NCBI RefSeq assembly: GCF_902502825.2
Contig: NZ_LR723670.1
Coordinates: forward strand, 310,001-374,000
Reading direction: 5' to 3'
DNA from: Pseudorhizobium flavum
Lineage (GTDB): Bacteria; Pseudomonadota; Alphaproteobacteria; Rhizobiales; Rhizobiaceae
DNA: 64,000 nucleotides
Every line of letters begins with the position of its first letter. The stretch's first letter is position 1. Positions 29,797 through 38,993 of this stretch are shown piece after piece. A program made the translations under genes and the position numbers. The notes beneath the pieces were generated by a model, which searched no databases, had not been told where the DNA came from, and was given only the letters and a program-made list of their open reading frames with translations.

Positions 29797-30837
29797 ATGA
29801 AGACGCTCACCATCCGACGCCCTGATGACTGGCATCTCCACCTGCGCGATGGCGCCGTTCTGGAAGGGGTCATTGGCGACACCACCCGCCATTTCGCCCG
29901 CGCCATCATCATGCCGAACCTCGTGCCGCCGGTTGTAACAACGGCAGACGCGGCAGCCTACCGGGAGCGGATAGTCGCGGCCCTGCCGGAAGGTGATCGC
30001 TTCGAGCCGCTGATGACGCTTTATCTGACGGAGGGGACCGATCCCGACGATGTTGCAGCCGGCAAGGAGAGCGGCCTCATCACCGCCGTGAAGCTTTATC
30101 CTGCCGGCGCCACCACCAACTCCAGCAGCGGCGTACGCGATATCGATAAGGCGATGCCGGTTCTGGAGCGGATGGCTGAGATTGGCTTGCCGCTCTGCGT
30201 CCATGGTGAGGTGACGACGCCCGAGATCGACATCTTCGACCGCGAGGCCGTCTTCATCGAGACGGTCCTCGACCCGCTGCGCAAGCGCCTGCCGGAGCTG
30301 AAGGTGACGATGGAGCATGTCACCACCAAGGACGGCATCGACTACATCCGCGGCTCCTCCGGCAATCTTGCCGGCACGATCACCACCCATCACCTGATCA
30401 TCAACCGCAACGCCATTCTCGTCGGCGGCATCCGCCCGCATTACTACTGCCTGCCGGTTGCAAAGCGCGAGCATCATCGGCTGGCGCTGCGGGCTGCGGC
30501 GACGTCCGGCGACGCACGCTTTTTCCTAGGCACTGACTCCGCGCCGCATGTCGACCCCTTGAAGGAATGCGCCTGCGGCTGCGCCGGCATCTATACGGCG
30601 CCGAACACCATGAGCTGCCTTGCGCATGTCTTCGAGCAGGAGGATGCCCTTGACCGGCTTGAGGCCTTTGCCTGCCTCAATGGTCCGGCCTGGTACGGGC
30701 TCGCGCCGAACCCCGAGACGATCACGTTGTCCAGGCAGGAGCAGCCGGTGGTCTACCCGGCCAAACGCGAGACGGAGGCGGGAGCGATCACCGTATTCGA
30801 TCCGATGTTCCCGCTGCACTGGCGAGTGGATCCCTGA
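29797..30837 (+). CDS. pyrC: Dihydroorotase
   Basis: A 346-residue class II (E. coli PyrC-like) dihydroorotase of pyrimidine synthesis. The metal site [10 protein letters not shown] (about 8-17), the carboxylated Lys in [17 protein letters not shown] (about 97-113), and [15 protein letters not shown] with the catalytic Asp (about 245) are all present. It converts carbamoyl-aspartate to dihydroorotate. pyrE follows 87 bases later on the same strand with its own good ribosome binding site, a usual pair in this group. Confidence 0.95.
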   Translation: MKTLTIRRPDDWHLHLRDGAVLEGVIGDTTRHFARAIIMPNLVPPVVTTADAAAYRERIVAALPEGDRFEPLMTLYLTEGTDPDDVAAGKESGLITAVKLYPAGATTNSSSGVRDIDKAMPVLERMAEIGLPLCVHGEVTTPEIDIFDREAVFIETVLDPLRKRLPELKVTMEHVTTKDGIDYIRGSSGNLAGTITTHHLIINRNAILVGGIRPHYYCLPVAKREHHRLALRAAATSGDARFFLGTDSAPHVDPLKECACGCAGIYTAPNTMSCLAHVFEQEDALDRLEAFACLNGPAWYGLAPNPETITLSRQEQPVVYPAKRETEAGAITVFDPMFPLHWRVDP

Positions 30838-30924
30838 GCCTTTGATCCGCCGGCGGGACATCTGGCGCGTCGGGCGGCATGCTGCTATGGCGCTTGGAAC
30901 CGAGCGACAGGAAGGAGCGCCAGC

Positions 30925-31620
30925 ATGATCCAGACCACCTTTACGGACCGCAGCGTCATGGCGGAACTGATGGCGAAGATGCTGTGGGAGATCGGTGCCG
31001 TCCACTTCAGCGCCGACAAGCCTTACAAGCTGTCTTCAGGCATGATGAGCCCCGTCTACATCGATTGCCGCAAGCTCATCTCTTATCCCCGCATCCGCTC
31101 CACCATCATGGATTTCGCAGCCGCCACGGTCATGCGCGACGCCGGCTTCGAGAAATTCGATTGCGTTGCGGGTGGCGAGACCGCGGGCATTCCGTTTGCA
31201 GCCTTTCTTGCAGAGCGTCTCGGCCTGCCGATGATCTATGTCCGCAAGGCTCCCAAGGGCCACGGCCGCAACGCCCAGATAGAGGGTCACATGCCGGAAG
31301 GGGCTCGGGTGCTGGTGATAGAGGACCTGACCACGGCCGGTGGTTCCATGTTCAAGTTCATCGATGCCATCCGCGCGGCCGGCGGCACCGTCGACCACGG
31401 TATTGCCCTCTTCTTCTATGGCATCTTTCCGGAGGCCGAGGCGCGCTTCTCCAATGGTCAGGTGCAGCTTCACCACATCGCCACCTGGCGCAACGTCTTG
31501 GCGGTGGCACGGGCCGAGCGGCTCTTCGACGACAAGACACTTTCGGAAGTCGAGGCCTTTCTCGATTCGCCGCTCGCCTGGTCAGGCCGCAACGGCGGCG
31601 TGAGTGAGCTTTCGCTCTAG
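30925..31620 (+). CDS. pyrE: Orotate phosphoribosyltransferase
   Basis: PyrE joins orotate and PRPP to make OMP. The 231-residue product has the PRPP-binding motif [13 protein letters not shown] (about 129-141) and [17 protein letters not shown] near the N-terminus. GGAAGGAG before ATG 30925 is strong. It lies between pyrC and a sugar kinase; the PfkB kinase frame overlaps its end but its true start is downstream. Confidence 0.95.
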   Translation: MIQTTFTDRSVMAELMAKMLWEIGAVHFSADKPYKLSSGMMSPVYIDCRKLISYPRIRSTIMDFAAATVMRDAGFEKFDCVAGGETAGIPFAAFLAERLGLPMIYVRKAPKGHGRNAQIEGHMPEGARVLVIEDLTTAGGSMFKFIDAIRAAGGTVDHGIALFFYGIFPEAEARFSNGQVQLHHIATWRNVLAVARAERLFDDKTLSEVEAFLDSPLAWSGRNGGVSELSL

Positions 31621-31675
31621 CCAAGTGACAAAAGCTTACGTATCGAATGACGCAGCAGTTCTGGGAGGGACCGAT

Positions 31676-32617
31676 ATGATCCTGTGTTGCGGCGAGGCGC
31701 TGATCGACATGCTACCGCGTGAGACGACGCTCGGCGAAAAGGGCTTCGCGCCCTATGCCGGCGGTGCCGTCTTTAATACGGCGGTCGCGCTTGGTCGGCT
31801 TGGCCAGCCGACCGGCTTCTTCACCGGCCTCTCGGACGACATGATGGGGGACATCCTGCGCGACACCCTGCGCGCCAGCAATGTCGATTTCAGCTACTGC
31901 GCCACCCTCTCGCGGCCCACCACCATCGCCTTCGTGAAGCTCGTGCAGGGGCAGGCATCCTACGCGTTTTACGACGAGAACACGGCCGGAAGGATGATCA
32001 CGGAAGATCATCTGCCGGACCTGGCCGACGAGTGCGAGGCGCTCCACTTCGGCGCGATCAGCCTGATCCCGGAACCATGCGGCTCGACCTATGAGGCGCT
32101 CTTGAAACGCGAGCATCAGCGGCGCGTGATCTCGCTCGATCCCAATATCCGTCCCGGCTTCATCACGGACAAGGCTTCGCACATGCTGCGCATTCGGCGG
32201 ATGGCCGCCATGTCCGACATCCTGAAGTTCTCCGACGAGGATCTCGCCTGGTTCGGCCTGGACGGCGATACGGACGCACTTGCACGCCACTGGCTTCATC
32301 ATGGCGCCAAGCTAGTCGTTGTCACGCGCGGAGCAGAAGGCGCGACAGGCTACACAGCAGATCATCGGGTTACGGTGCCGAGCGAGAAGGTAACGGTGGT
32401 GGACACCGTCGGTGCCGGAGATACCTTCGACGCAGGCGTACTCGCTTCGCTGAAGCTGCAAGGGCTCCTGACGAAGGCTCATGTGGCGAAGCTTACCGAG
32501 GCAGAGATCCGCAACGCCCTTTCGCTGGGTTCGAAGGCGGCAGCGGTAACGGTTTCGCGGGCAGGTGCTAATCCGCCATATGCGCATGAGATTGGTTTGC
32601 CGGCCCCTCACGCCTAA
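31676..32617 (+). CDS. PfkB-family sugar kinase (probable fructokinase)
   Basis: A 313-residue kinase beginning MILCCGEALIDMLPRE, which is characteristic of fructokinase-type PfkB proteins, and with the C-terminal signature DTVGAGDTFDAGVLAS (about 241-256). GGGAGGGA at 31663-31670 marks ATG 31676. The product would phosphorylate fructose to fructose 6-phosphate, which the neighbouring pgi (opposite strand) connects to glucose 6-phosphate. Substrate is inferred from family and neighbour. Confidence 0.85.
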   Translation: MILCCGEALIDMLPRETTLGEKGFAPYAGGAVFNTAVALGRLGQPTGFFTGLSDDMMGDILRDTLRASNVDFSYCATLSRPTTIAFVKLVQGQASYAFYDENTAGRMITEDHLPDLADECEALHFGAISLIPEPCGSTYEALLKREHQRRVISLDPNIRPGFITDKASHMLRIRRMAAMSDILKFSDEDLAWFGLDGDTDALARHWLHHGAKLVVVTRGAEGATGYTADHRVTVPSEKVTVVDTVGAGDTFDAGVLASLKLQGLLTKAHVAKLTEAEIRNALSLGSKAAAVTVSRAGANPPYAHEIGLPAPHA

Positions 32618-32705
32618 CCGTCCTGGTGAGCGTCACCGGCAGCTGCCATCTCGTAAACGGCGCATACGCGGCCCAGTAGGGAGAACCCCGTCCAGGCCGG
32701 ACGCG

Positions 32706-34331
32706 TCAGCTTCTGGCCTTCAGCAGCCGCGCCACGAGCCCCGCCGTCGAGCTGTCGTGGTCGTCGGCGGTTTCCTTGCCTTCGACGATCGGCAGCAGGC
32801 CGGTCGCTAGTTCCTTGCCCAGTTCGACGCCCCACTGGTCGAATGAGTTGATCCGGAACAGCACGCCCTCGACGAAGACGCGATGCTCGTAGAGGGCGAT
32901 GAGGCGGCCGAGTGCAAAGGGCGTGAGCTGGTCATAGACGAAGGTGATCGAGGGACGATTGCCGGGGAAGACGCGATGAGGCGCGATCGCGTCCGCCTGG
33001 CCTTCGTCCATCCCCTTCGACGTCAGCTGTGCCTTCGCCTCCTCCAGCGTCCGGCCCTTCATCAGCGCTTCCGACTGCGCCAGGCAGTTGGCAATCAGCA
33101 GCTCGTGCTGGTGGCGCAGATGCGGCTCGAACCCGTTTGTCGCGATCATGAACTCAGCCGGAACGATGCTCGTGCCCTGATGGATGAGCTGGTAGAAGGC
33201 ATGCTGGCCGTTGGTGCCGGGCTCGCCCCAGACCACGGGTCCGGAATCCCCCTCCACCGGCGTCCCGTCCACCGTCACACCCTTGCCGTTCGATTCCATG
33301 TCGAGCTGCTGCAGGTATGCGGGGAAACGCGCAAGACGCTGGTCATAGGGCAGGATCGCCCGCGAGGGATAGCCCAGCACATTGCGGTGGTAGAATCCGA
33401 TCAGCCCCAGCAGCATCGGCAGGTTCTCACGGACCGGCGCCTCGCGGAAATGCCGGTCCATCGCGTGCGCACCGTCCAGGAAGCGGCCGAAGTTTTCCGG
33501 GCCGACTGCGATCATCAGCGGCAGGCCGATCGCCGACCAGATCGAATAGCGCCCGCCGACCCAGTCCCAGAAGCCGAAGACGCGTTCGCTCGCGATCCCG
33601 AAGGCAGCCACCTTGTCGAGGGCGGTGGAAACGGCCGCAAAGTGATGCTTCACCGCATCATCGCCGAGCTTCTCGGCGATGAACGCCCGCGCGGAGGCGG
33701 CATTCGTCATTGTTTCAATGGTCGTGAACGTCTTGGAGGCGATGATGAAGAGCGTCGTCTCGGCATCAAGGCCCTTCAGCGTGTCGGCGATGTGGGCACC
33801 GTCGACATTGGAGACGAAATGTGCGCGGGGGCCGTCGTGATAGGGCGAAAGCGCCAGCGTCGCCATGGCCGGGCCGAGGTCCGAGCCGCCGATGCCGATA
33901 TTGACCACATCGGTGATCCTGCACCCAGTTGCACCCTTGAGGCTCCCGGAGCGAATTCCGTCCGCGAAGCCAGCCATGGCGGCGAGCACGCCATTGACGT
34001 CCGGCATCACATCCTTGCCGTCCACCAGGACAGGCTTGTTGGATCGATTGCGAAGCGCCGTGTGCAGGACGGCGCGGCCCTCCGTGAAGTTGATGGCCTC
34101 GCCAAAAAACATCGCATCGCGCTTCTGCGCAACCCCGGCCTCTTCCACCAGCTTCTCCAGGAGAGTGATGACCCGGTCATTGACGGCCGTCTTGGAGAAG
34201 TCCATCAGCAGGTCGTCCAACGAGACACTGTACCGCCGGAAGCGTTGCGGATCGGCAGAAAATGCCGCCCGCAGGTCGGTTGCAGCCGTGGCGGCGGCGG
34301 TGGTCTTCAGCTCGTCGATGATGGCCCGCAT
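32706..34331 (-). CDS. pgi: Glucose-6-phosphate isomerase
   Basis: A 541-residue enzyme that interconverts glucose 6-phosphate and fructose 6-phosphate. Both PGI signatures are readable: [19 protein letters not shown] and [20 protein letters not shown] (with the catalytic Glu and His), plus [23 protein letters not shown] 34331 has AGGA nine bases before it; the upstream extension is unlikely. It is downstream of fadD on the same strand but a hairpin (34394-34419) separates them. Confidence 0.95.
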   Translation of the reverse strand: MRAIIDELKTTAAATAATDLRAAFSADPQRFRRYSVSLDDLLMDFSKTAVNDRVITLLEKLVEEAGVAQKRDAMFFGEAINFTEGRAVLHTALRNRSNKPVLVDGKDVMPDVNGVLAAMAGFADGIRSGSLKGATGCRITDVVNIGIGGSDLGPAMATLALSPYHDGPRAHFVSNVDGAHIADTLKGLDAETTLFIIASKTFTTIETMTNAASARAFIAEKLGDDAVKHHFAAVSTALDKVAAFGIASERVFGFWDWVGGRYSIWSAIGLPLMIAVGPENFGRFLDGAHAMDRHFREAPVRENLPMLLGLIGFYHRNVLGYPSRAILPYDQRLARFPAYLQQLDMESNGKGVTVDGTPVEGDSGPVVWGEPGTNGQHAFYQLIHQGTSIVPAEFMIATNGFEPHLRHQHELLIANCLAQSEALMKGRTLEEAKAQLTSKGMDEGQADAIAPHRVFPGNRPSITFVYDQLTPFALGRLIALYEHRVFVEGVLFRINSFDQWGVELGKELATGLLPIVEGKETADDHDSSTAGLVARLLKARS

Positions 34332-34393
34332 GGAATGTCCTCGTGATCCGGGGGAGGGATGCACGGGAACCTATAAGACTTCCATGTCAAATC

Positions 34394-34419
34394 AAGCGCA
34401 GCCTGAGGCGGCTGCGCTT
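34394..34419 (-). terminator. Probable terminator after fadD
   Basis: A perfect 10-bp stem AAGCGCAGCC/GGCTGCGCTT with a 6-base loop lies 15 bases after the fadD stop. On the minus strand the following bases are GATTTGACA, so the T tract is poor; termination may be partial. Confidence 0.55.
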
Positions 34420-34433
34420 GTGGGTGGTCGATC

Positions 34434-36131
34434 TTAGCCGCGCAGTTCGCGACGAAGGATCTTGCCGACATTGGACTTTGGCAGTTCGTTGCGGAATTCG
34501 ATCATCCGTGGTCGCTTGTAGCCGGTCAGGTTGGCGGCGCAGTGCTCCCGCACGTCATGCTCCGTCAGCGCCGGATCCTTCTTGACGACGAAGAGCTTCA
34601 CAGCTTCGCCGGAATGCGGGTCCGGCACACCGACCGCCGCGCATTCCAGCACGCCCGGATGCATGGCTGCGACTTCCTCCACCTCGTTCGGATAGACGTT
34701 GAAGCCGGAAACGAGGATCATGTCCTTCTTGCGGTCGACGATCTTCGTGTAGCCGCGCTCATCCATGTAGCCCATGTCGCCGGAGCGGAAGAAACCGTCT
34801 TCTGTCATGACCTTGGCTGTCTCGTCCGGACGCTGCCAATAGCCGGCCATCACCTGCGGCCCCCGGATGCAGATCTCGCCGACTTCGCCGAGCGGGAGTG
34901 GCTTGCCGTCTTCGTCGCGAATGGAAATCTCCGTCGACGGCAGCGGCAGCCCGATCATGCCCGTGAATTCCTGCGTATCGAAGCGGTTGGCGGTGGCAAC
35001 CGGGGAGGTTTCCGACAGGCCATAACCCTCGGTGATGGCAGTGCCGGTCAGCGCCTGCCAGCGTTCGGCAACCGGCCGCTGCACGGCCATGCCGCCGCCA
35101 AGCGCCAGGATCAGCGAGGAGAAGTCGATCTTTCCGAAGTCTGCATTGTTCATCATCGCGTTGAAGAGCGTGTTGAGGCCGGGGAAGACATGCACCTTGT
35201 GCTTCTGCAGTTCCTTGACGAAGGCGGGAATGTCGCGTGGGTTGGCGATGAGGATATTGTGCCCGCCCATGGCGACGCCCATCAACGAATTCACCGTTAG
35301 TGCGAAGATATGGTAGAGCGGCAGTGCGCAGACGAAGGTCAGGACCTCGGGCCTTGGCCTGTTCTCGAACGCCGCCTCCAGCCACATGCTGATCTGCATC
35401 TTGTTGGCGATCAGGTTGGCATGCGTGAGAGCCGCCCCCTTTGAAACGCCCGTCGTGCCGCCGGTATATTGCAGGAAGGCGACATCGTTGCTGTCGATAT
35501 CGACCGGCTTCAGTGGAAGATGCGAGCCTTCCGTAAGGACCTTCTTGAACGGAATAGCCGAGGGGATCGTCCAAGCCGGAACCAGCTTCTTGACCTTCCG
35601 GACCACCAGGTTGACGACATGGCCTTTCATGCCCAGCATGTCGCCCATCGCGGTCACGACAATGTGCCGCAAGCCAACTTCGGCTGCCACCTGCTGGACG
35701 GTGTGCGCGAAGTTCTCCAGAACGAAGATCGCCTTCGCACCCGCATCCTTCAGCTGATGCTCGAGCTCGCGGGGCGTATAGAGTGGATTGATGTTGACCA
35801 CTACGAAGCCGGCCCGAAGGATCGCGTAGGTGACGACCGGGTTCTGGAGCACGTTCGGCATCATGACGGCGACGCGGTCGCCCTTCTCCAGCCCCTGTGC
35901 CTGAAGCCACGCGCCCACTTTGCGCGTTTCCACTTCCAGCTCGCGATAGGTCATCTCCCGACCCATACTCGAGAAGGCCACGCGCGGCAGATATTCTACG
36001 CAGCAGCTCTCGAAGAGTTCGCCGAGCGAACGATAGGAAAGGGCGGGGATTTCGGGGGGAACCGAAGAGGGATAGGAGGCAAGCCAGAACTTCTCGGAGT
36101 TGTCACTTACCTGCGCAGGCGCTTCGTTCAT
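34434..36131 (-). CDS. fadD: Long-chain fatty acid-CoA ligase
   Basis: A 565-residue AMP-forming acyl-CoA synthetase. The P-loop LQYTGGTTGVSKGAALTH (about 215-232), the A5 motif GYGLSETSPV (about 360), the A7 DGFFRSGDMGYMDERGY and the catalytic Lys in PKSNVGKILRRELRG at the end are all present. It activates fatty acids for beta-oxidation or lipid synthesis at the inner membrane. ATG 36131 has GAGGAGG at a good distance. The upstream region carries ACGTTTACGT (36267-36258 on the minus strand), similar to a palindrome before the nitronate monooxygenase gene. Confidence 0.92.
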   Translation of the reverse strand: MNEAPAQVSDNSEKFWLASYPSSVPPEIPALSYRSLGELFESCCVEYLPRVAFSSMGREMTYRELEVETRKVGAWLQAQGLEKGDRVAVMMPNVLQNPVVTYAILRAGFVVVNINPLYTPRELEHQLKDAGAKAIFVLENFAHTVQQVAAEVGLRHIVVTAMGDMLGMKGHVVNLVVRKVKKLVPAWTIPSAIPFKKVLTEGSHLPLKPVDIDSNDVAFLQYTGGTTGVSKGAALTHANLIANKMQISMWLEAAFENRPRPEVLTFVCALPLYHIFALTVNSLMGVAMGGHNILIANPRDIPAFVKELQKHKVHVFPGLNTLFNAMMNNADFGKIDFSSLILALGGGMAVQRPVAERWQALTGTAITEGYGLSETSPVATANRFDTQEFTGMIGLPLPSTEISIRDEDGKPLPLGEVGEICIRGPQVMAGYWQRPDETAKVMTEDGFFRSGDMGYMDERGYTKIVDRKKDMILVSGFNVYPNEVEEVAAMHPGVLECAAVGVPDPHSGEAVKLFVVKKDPALTEHDVREHCAANLTGYKRPRMIEFRNELPKSNVGKILRRELRG

Positions 36132-36257
36132 TTGGGCCTCCTCTTCCCTTTTATCTTGGCGGCGTCTCATGGCGCAAAGTCCTCCACTCTGCGGCAAGAG
36201 TCCCACTATGCCATGCTCTGTCCCACCGGGCCATAAGCTGATTGCTATATAACCTGC

Positions 36258-36267
36258 ACGTAAACGT
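36258..36267. promoter_or_regulatory. ACGTAAACGT element upstream of fadD
   Basis: The 10-mer ACGTAAACGT (flanks C and CAA) lies about 127 bases before the fadD ATG and 90 bases before the PRC-barrel gene. It shares its core with the palindrome at 45296-45317. From memory, MerR-type LiuR and related fatty/branched-chain catabolism regulators use sites of this sort; unverified. Confidence 0.35.
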
Positions 36268-36293
36268 CAACGGCCCGAACCGCGGCCCTTCAG

Positions 36294-36318
36294 GGAACGA
36301 TCGCCTGGACCATGAGTT
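36294..36318 (+). promoter_or_regulatory. Candidate EcfG (general stress) promoter
   Basis: GGAAC (36294-36298) followed after 16 bases by AGTT (36315-36318) resembles the EcfG/sigma-EcfG pattern GGAAC-N16/17-CGTT with one mismatch. It would start transcription near 36325, about 33 bases before the PRC-barrel gene. Confidence 0.45.
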
Positions 36319-36357
36319 TCGAAGGAAGCACTCACCGAACCATAAAGGAGGCATGTG

Positions 36358-36750
36358 ATGTTGCATCAGGAACCGCGCGCAGGGCAGGACCCCTATGTGA
36401 AGGACACCCCGTCGCTGATCGCAAGCGACAAGGTCGAAGGTACCCGCGTCTATGGCGCCGACGGGCAGCATATCGGCTCGATCGAGCGCGTTCTTCTGGA
36501 GAAGCGTGGCGGCCGGGTAGCCTATGCAGTCCTGAGCTTCGGCGGCTTCCTCGGCATCGGCGATGACTACTACCCGTTGCCGTGGGAAAAGCTGAACTAT
36601 GATGAGGAACTCGACGGCTACCGCATCGACCTGACGAAGGATCAGATCACCGGCGCACCCCGCTACAATGATCTGGAAGACGACAGCTGGTATCAGGACA
36701 AGGGCCGTACGATCTACGACTATTACGGTGTCCCGCCGTACTGGGTGTGA
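36358..36750 (+). CDS. PRC-barrel domain protein
   Basis: A 130-residue cytosolic protein with one PRC-barrel domain (about residues 20-95: VEGTRVYGADGQHIGSIERV, then VLSFGGFLGIGDDYYPLPW). A Tyr/Asp-rich tail follows (DDSWYQDKGRTIYDYYGVPP). PRC-barrel proteins take part in RNA metabolism or photosynthetic reaction centres, but most single-domain ones in rhizobia are of unknown role and often stress-induced. AAAGGAGG (36344-36351) fits ATG 36358. A possible EcfG promoter (36294-36318) supports stress control; a clear terminator follows. Confidence 0.88.
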   Translation: MLHQEPRAGQDPYVKDTPSLIASDKVEGTRVYGADGQHIGSIERVLLEKRGGRVAYAVLSFGGFLGIGDDYYPLPWEKLNYDEELDGYRIDLTKDQITGAPRYNDLEDDSWYQDKGRTIYDYYGVPPYWV

Positions 36751-36773
36751 CGTTTCCAGCCTCGAAGGACAAC

Positions 36774-36800
36774 AAGAGGCTCCGCACGCGGGGCCTCTTT
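36774..36800 (+). terminator. Terminator after the PRC-barrel gene
   Basis: Stem AAGAGGC/GCCTCTT continued by CCGC/GCGG after a single-base T/G mismatch, loop AC, then T and CCGTTTG. It lies 24 bases after the stop. Confidence 0.75.
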
Positions 36801-36866
36801 CCGTTTGATTAACAGCTGCGTGCCAATCATGCGATCAGCCGTCGCAGAGCCGGAGCAAGCGGAAAC

Positions 36867-37982
36867 ATGTCTCAGTCAGCAGGGCAGGGGAGCGTGCGCG
36901 ATCTTGAGCGCGACGATATCTCCGCGGTCGCCCGCCTGTTCCAGAACACGTTTCGCAACGGCCAGGAGGTTCCCGGAGCGCTCGTAGAGTACATTCGGGA
37001 GGTCTTCCTCGATCACCCTTGGCATGAAGAGGATCTGCGCTCGAAGGTCTTTGTGGGGGAAAAGGGCGAGCTGAAGGGCTTCATCGGCGTCTTTCCATCG
37101 CGCCTGCAGCTCGAAGGCAGGCCGGTTCGCGCCGCGTTCGCGGGCTCCATGATGGTGCAGGAGCCCGAGCGGAATCCGCTGGCCGGCGCGCGGCTCCTGC
37201 GCGCATTCCTCGCCGGCCCCCAGGATATTTCCTTGACCGAGACGGCAAACGCCACCGCGCTTGGCATGTGGCAGAAGCTCGCATTGCCGCTCGATACCGC
37301 GTATAGCCTCAACTGGCTGCGGGTCTTTCGGCCGGTTTCCGCCGCAGTCAACGCTGCTGAACGCCGTCTCCCGAGTGCGCGTATACTTCGGCCTCTGGGC
37401 AGAGCCGCGGATGCGGTAGTCGAGAAGACCGGTGTCTCCTCGCTGCGTTTGTCGAAAGGTGCAACCGCGCGCCGCATCAGCTTCCGGGACGCGAGCGAGA
37501 ACGAGTTCGCCGAAGCGGTGCTTTTATTGAGCAAGAGCTTTCCTCTTCGCCCGCTCTGGAATCGTGCCATGCTCGACTGGTTTATCGGGCATGCGCGCCA
37601 GAAACGGGCATTGGGGGCACCCGTCTGGCGCATAGCGGAATCGAGGAATGGCGACATTGCCGCCTGCTATGCCTATTTCGGCGGAGCCGGTCGTATCGGC
37701 TGGCTGCTGCAGGCGCTCTGTGCGCCGGCGATCGCCGGTGATCTTGTCGATGACCTTTTCGTCCACGCGGACGGAAGCGGTTGCGCCGGGCTGCGGGGTG
37801 GTGGGCACCCGTGGTTGACCCACGAACTGATCACCCGCAAGGCAGTCTTCTATGGGCGGGCCTTCTTCGTTGCCCATTCGAAGGATGAGAGCCTCCTGGA
37901 GCCCATCAAGTCGGGACAGGCACTGATCAGCGGCCTTGCCGGAGAGAACTGGACCCGCTTGATCGGCGACCGTTTCGACTGA
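36867..37982 (+). CDS. GNAT-like acyltransferase of unknown substrate
   Basis: A 371-residue protein. The N-terminal part (about 10-130) looks like a GNAT domain (VRDLERDDISAVARLFQNTF, then FVGEKGELKGFIGVFPS and a second beta-strand region), while the C-terminal half (about 190-345) resembles a second GNAT-like repeat (RRISFRDASENEFAEAVLLL to AESRNGDIAACYAYFGGAG). I do not recognise a substrate. Its gene faces the NadE-like/AMP-ligase/ACP operon, with only 15 bases between the stops, so it may belong to the same pathway although transcribed separately. The ribosome binding site is weak. Confidence 0.65.
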   Translation: MSQSAGQGSVRDLERDDISAVARLFQNTFRNGQEVPGALVEYIREVFLDHPWHEEDLRSKVFVGEKGELKGFIGVFPSRLQLEGRPVRAAFAGSMMVQEPERNPLAGARLLRAFLAGPQDISLTETANATALGMWQKLALPLDTAYSLNWLRVFRPVSAAVNAAERRLPSARILRPLGRAADAVVEKTGVSSLRLSKGATARRISFRDASENEFAEAVLLLSKSFPLRPLWNRAMLDWFIGHARQKRALGAPVWRIAESRNGDIAACYAYFGGAGRIGWLLQALCAPAIAGDLVDDLFVHADGSGCAGLRGGGHPWLTHELITRKAVFYGRAFFVAHSKDESLLEPIKSGQALISGLAGENWTRLIGDRFD

Positions 37983-37997
37983 CCGGATGCCGCCCCA

Positions 37998-38993
37998 TCA
38001 AAGCATGGTCGCCGGTGCGGCGTGCAGATACTCGGCCACTTTCCGCTTGGACGCGATATTGCGCCACACCGCATCCACCTGCTCCGGCGTCAGGCCAGCC
38101 GCATCGGCTACGGCATCCGGTGAAACACCATGGTCGAGCCCGAAGAGGCAGATGTCCATCCGGTCGTAGGGAAGCGAGAAGTAATACTCGTCCTGGCCCT
38201 GGGGCAGCGACCAGGTATCGGTTGTCGGCGGTCGGCGACGGATCTCTTCCGGCACGCCCAAAGCCTCTGCAAGCTGATAGACCTGGGTCTTGTAGAGGTG
38301 CGCGATCGGCTTGAAGTCTGCCGCGCCGTCGCCGTTCTTCACGAAGAAGCCCTGGTCGTACTCCAGCCGGTTCGGCGTCCCCGCGACCGCATAGTTCAGG
38401 CGGTCGCCATGGTAGTACTCGATCTGCTTGCGAGTGCGCTGCTTCATATTGGCCGCCGCGATCATGCCGAGATAGACGTCGAGCGGCATCCGGTGCCTAC
38501 TCTGCTCGCCAGTCGGCGACGCGACGACAAGCCAGGAGATATTGTAGCCGCGGTTCGAGAGGGCATTCTCCAGCACCACCTTGCAGCCCCAGCCTTCGCC
38601 GAATTCCGGCACGATCTGCCGTATGAAGCCGTCGCGCCGGGTATAGCAGCCCGCCGCGGCGAGGGCCGGGCCGATGTCTTCCAGTACCGTCTCGACACCG
38701 GTCGCGGCGGCCAGCGCCTGTCCCAGCCGCAGGCTCTCCGGGTCGGAATCGTGCTCGGGCATGAAGATACCGGTCACCCTGGAAGGGCCGAGGGCCTGGG
38801 CGCAAAGGGCCGCCGTGACGCTGGAATCGATGCCGCCGGACAGGCCGAGCACGACGCCGCGCTTGCGCAGGTCCTTCAGGACGGTCTCCCTGATCCAGGC
38901 GCAGATGCGCTCGATCTCGGCCTCGGCATCGAGGCGGAGGCCGGCGGCGGAAAAGGCCGCATCCTGGCGGGCGATCTTCATCGTCTGGTTCAT
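37998..38993 (-). CDS. NadE-like ammonia-dependent NAD+ synthetase family protein
   Basis: A 331-residue N-type ATP-pyrophosphatase of the NAD+ synthetase family without a glutaminase domain. The PP loop is VVLGLSGGIDSSVTAAL (SGGIDSS at 52-58); NYAVAGTPNRLEYDQGFF and KNGDGAADFKPIAHLYKTQV are the family's later motifs. Rhizobia normally carry a longer glutamine-dependent NadE for NAD, so this copy may have a second role. The start overlaps the AMP-ligase stop by ATGA, and an ACP gene leads the operon, which suggests carboxylate activation and amidation in a carrier-protein pathway. True NAD synthetase function cannot be excluded. Confidence 0.75.
   Translation of the reverse strand: MNQTMKIARQDAAFSAAGLRLDAEAEIERICAWIRETVLKDLRKRGVVLGLSGGIDSSVTAALCAQALGPSRVTGIFMPEHDSDPESLRLGQALAAATGVETVLEDIGPALAAAGCYTRRDGFIRQIVPEFGEGWGCKVVLENALSNRGYNISWLVVASPTGEQSRHRMPLDVYLGMIAAANMKQRTRKQIEYYHGDRLNYAVAGTPNRLEYDQGFFVKNGDGAADFKPIAHLYKTQVYQLAEALGVPEEIRRRPPTTDTWSLPQGQDEYYFSLPYDRMDICLFGLDHGVSPDAVADAAGLTPEQVDAVWRNIASKRKVAEYLHAAPATML

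Noticed and set aside
32883..34346. A 487-codon plus-strand open frame opposite pgi
   Set aside because: Antisense to pgi, which has both family signatures.
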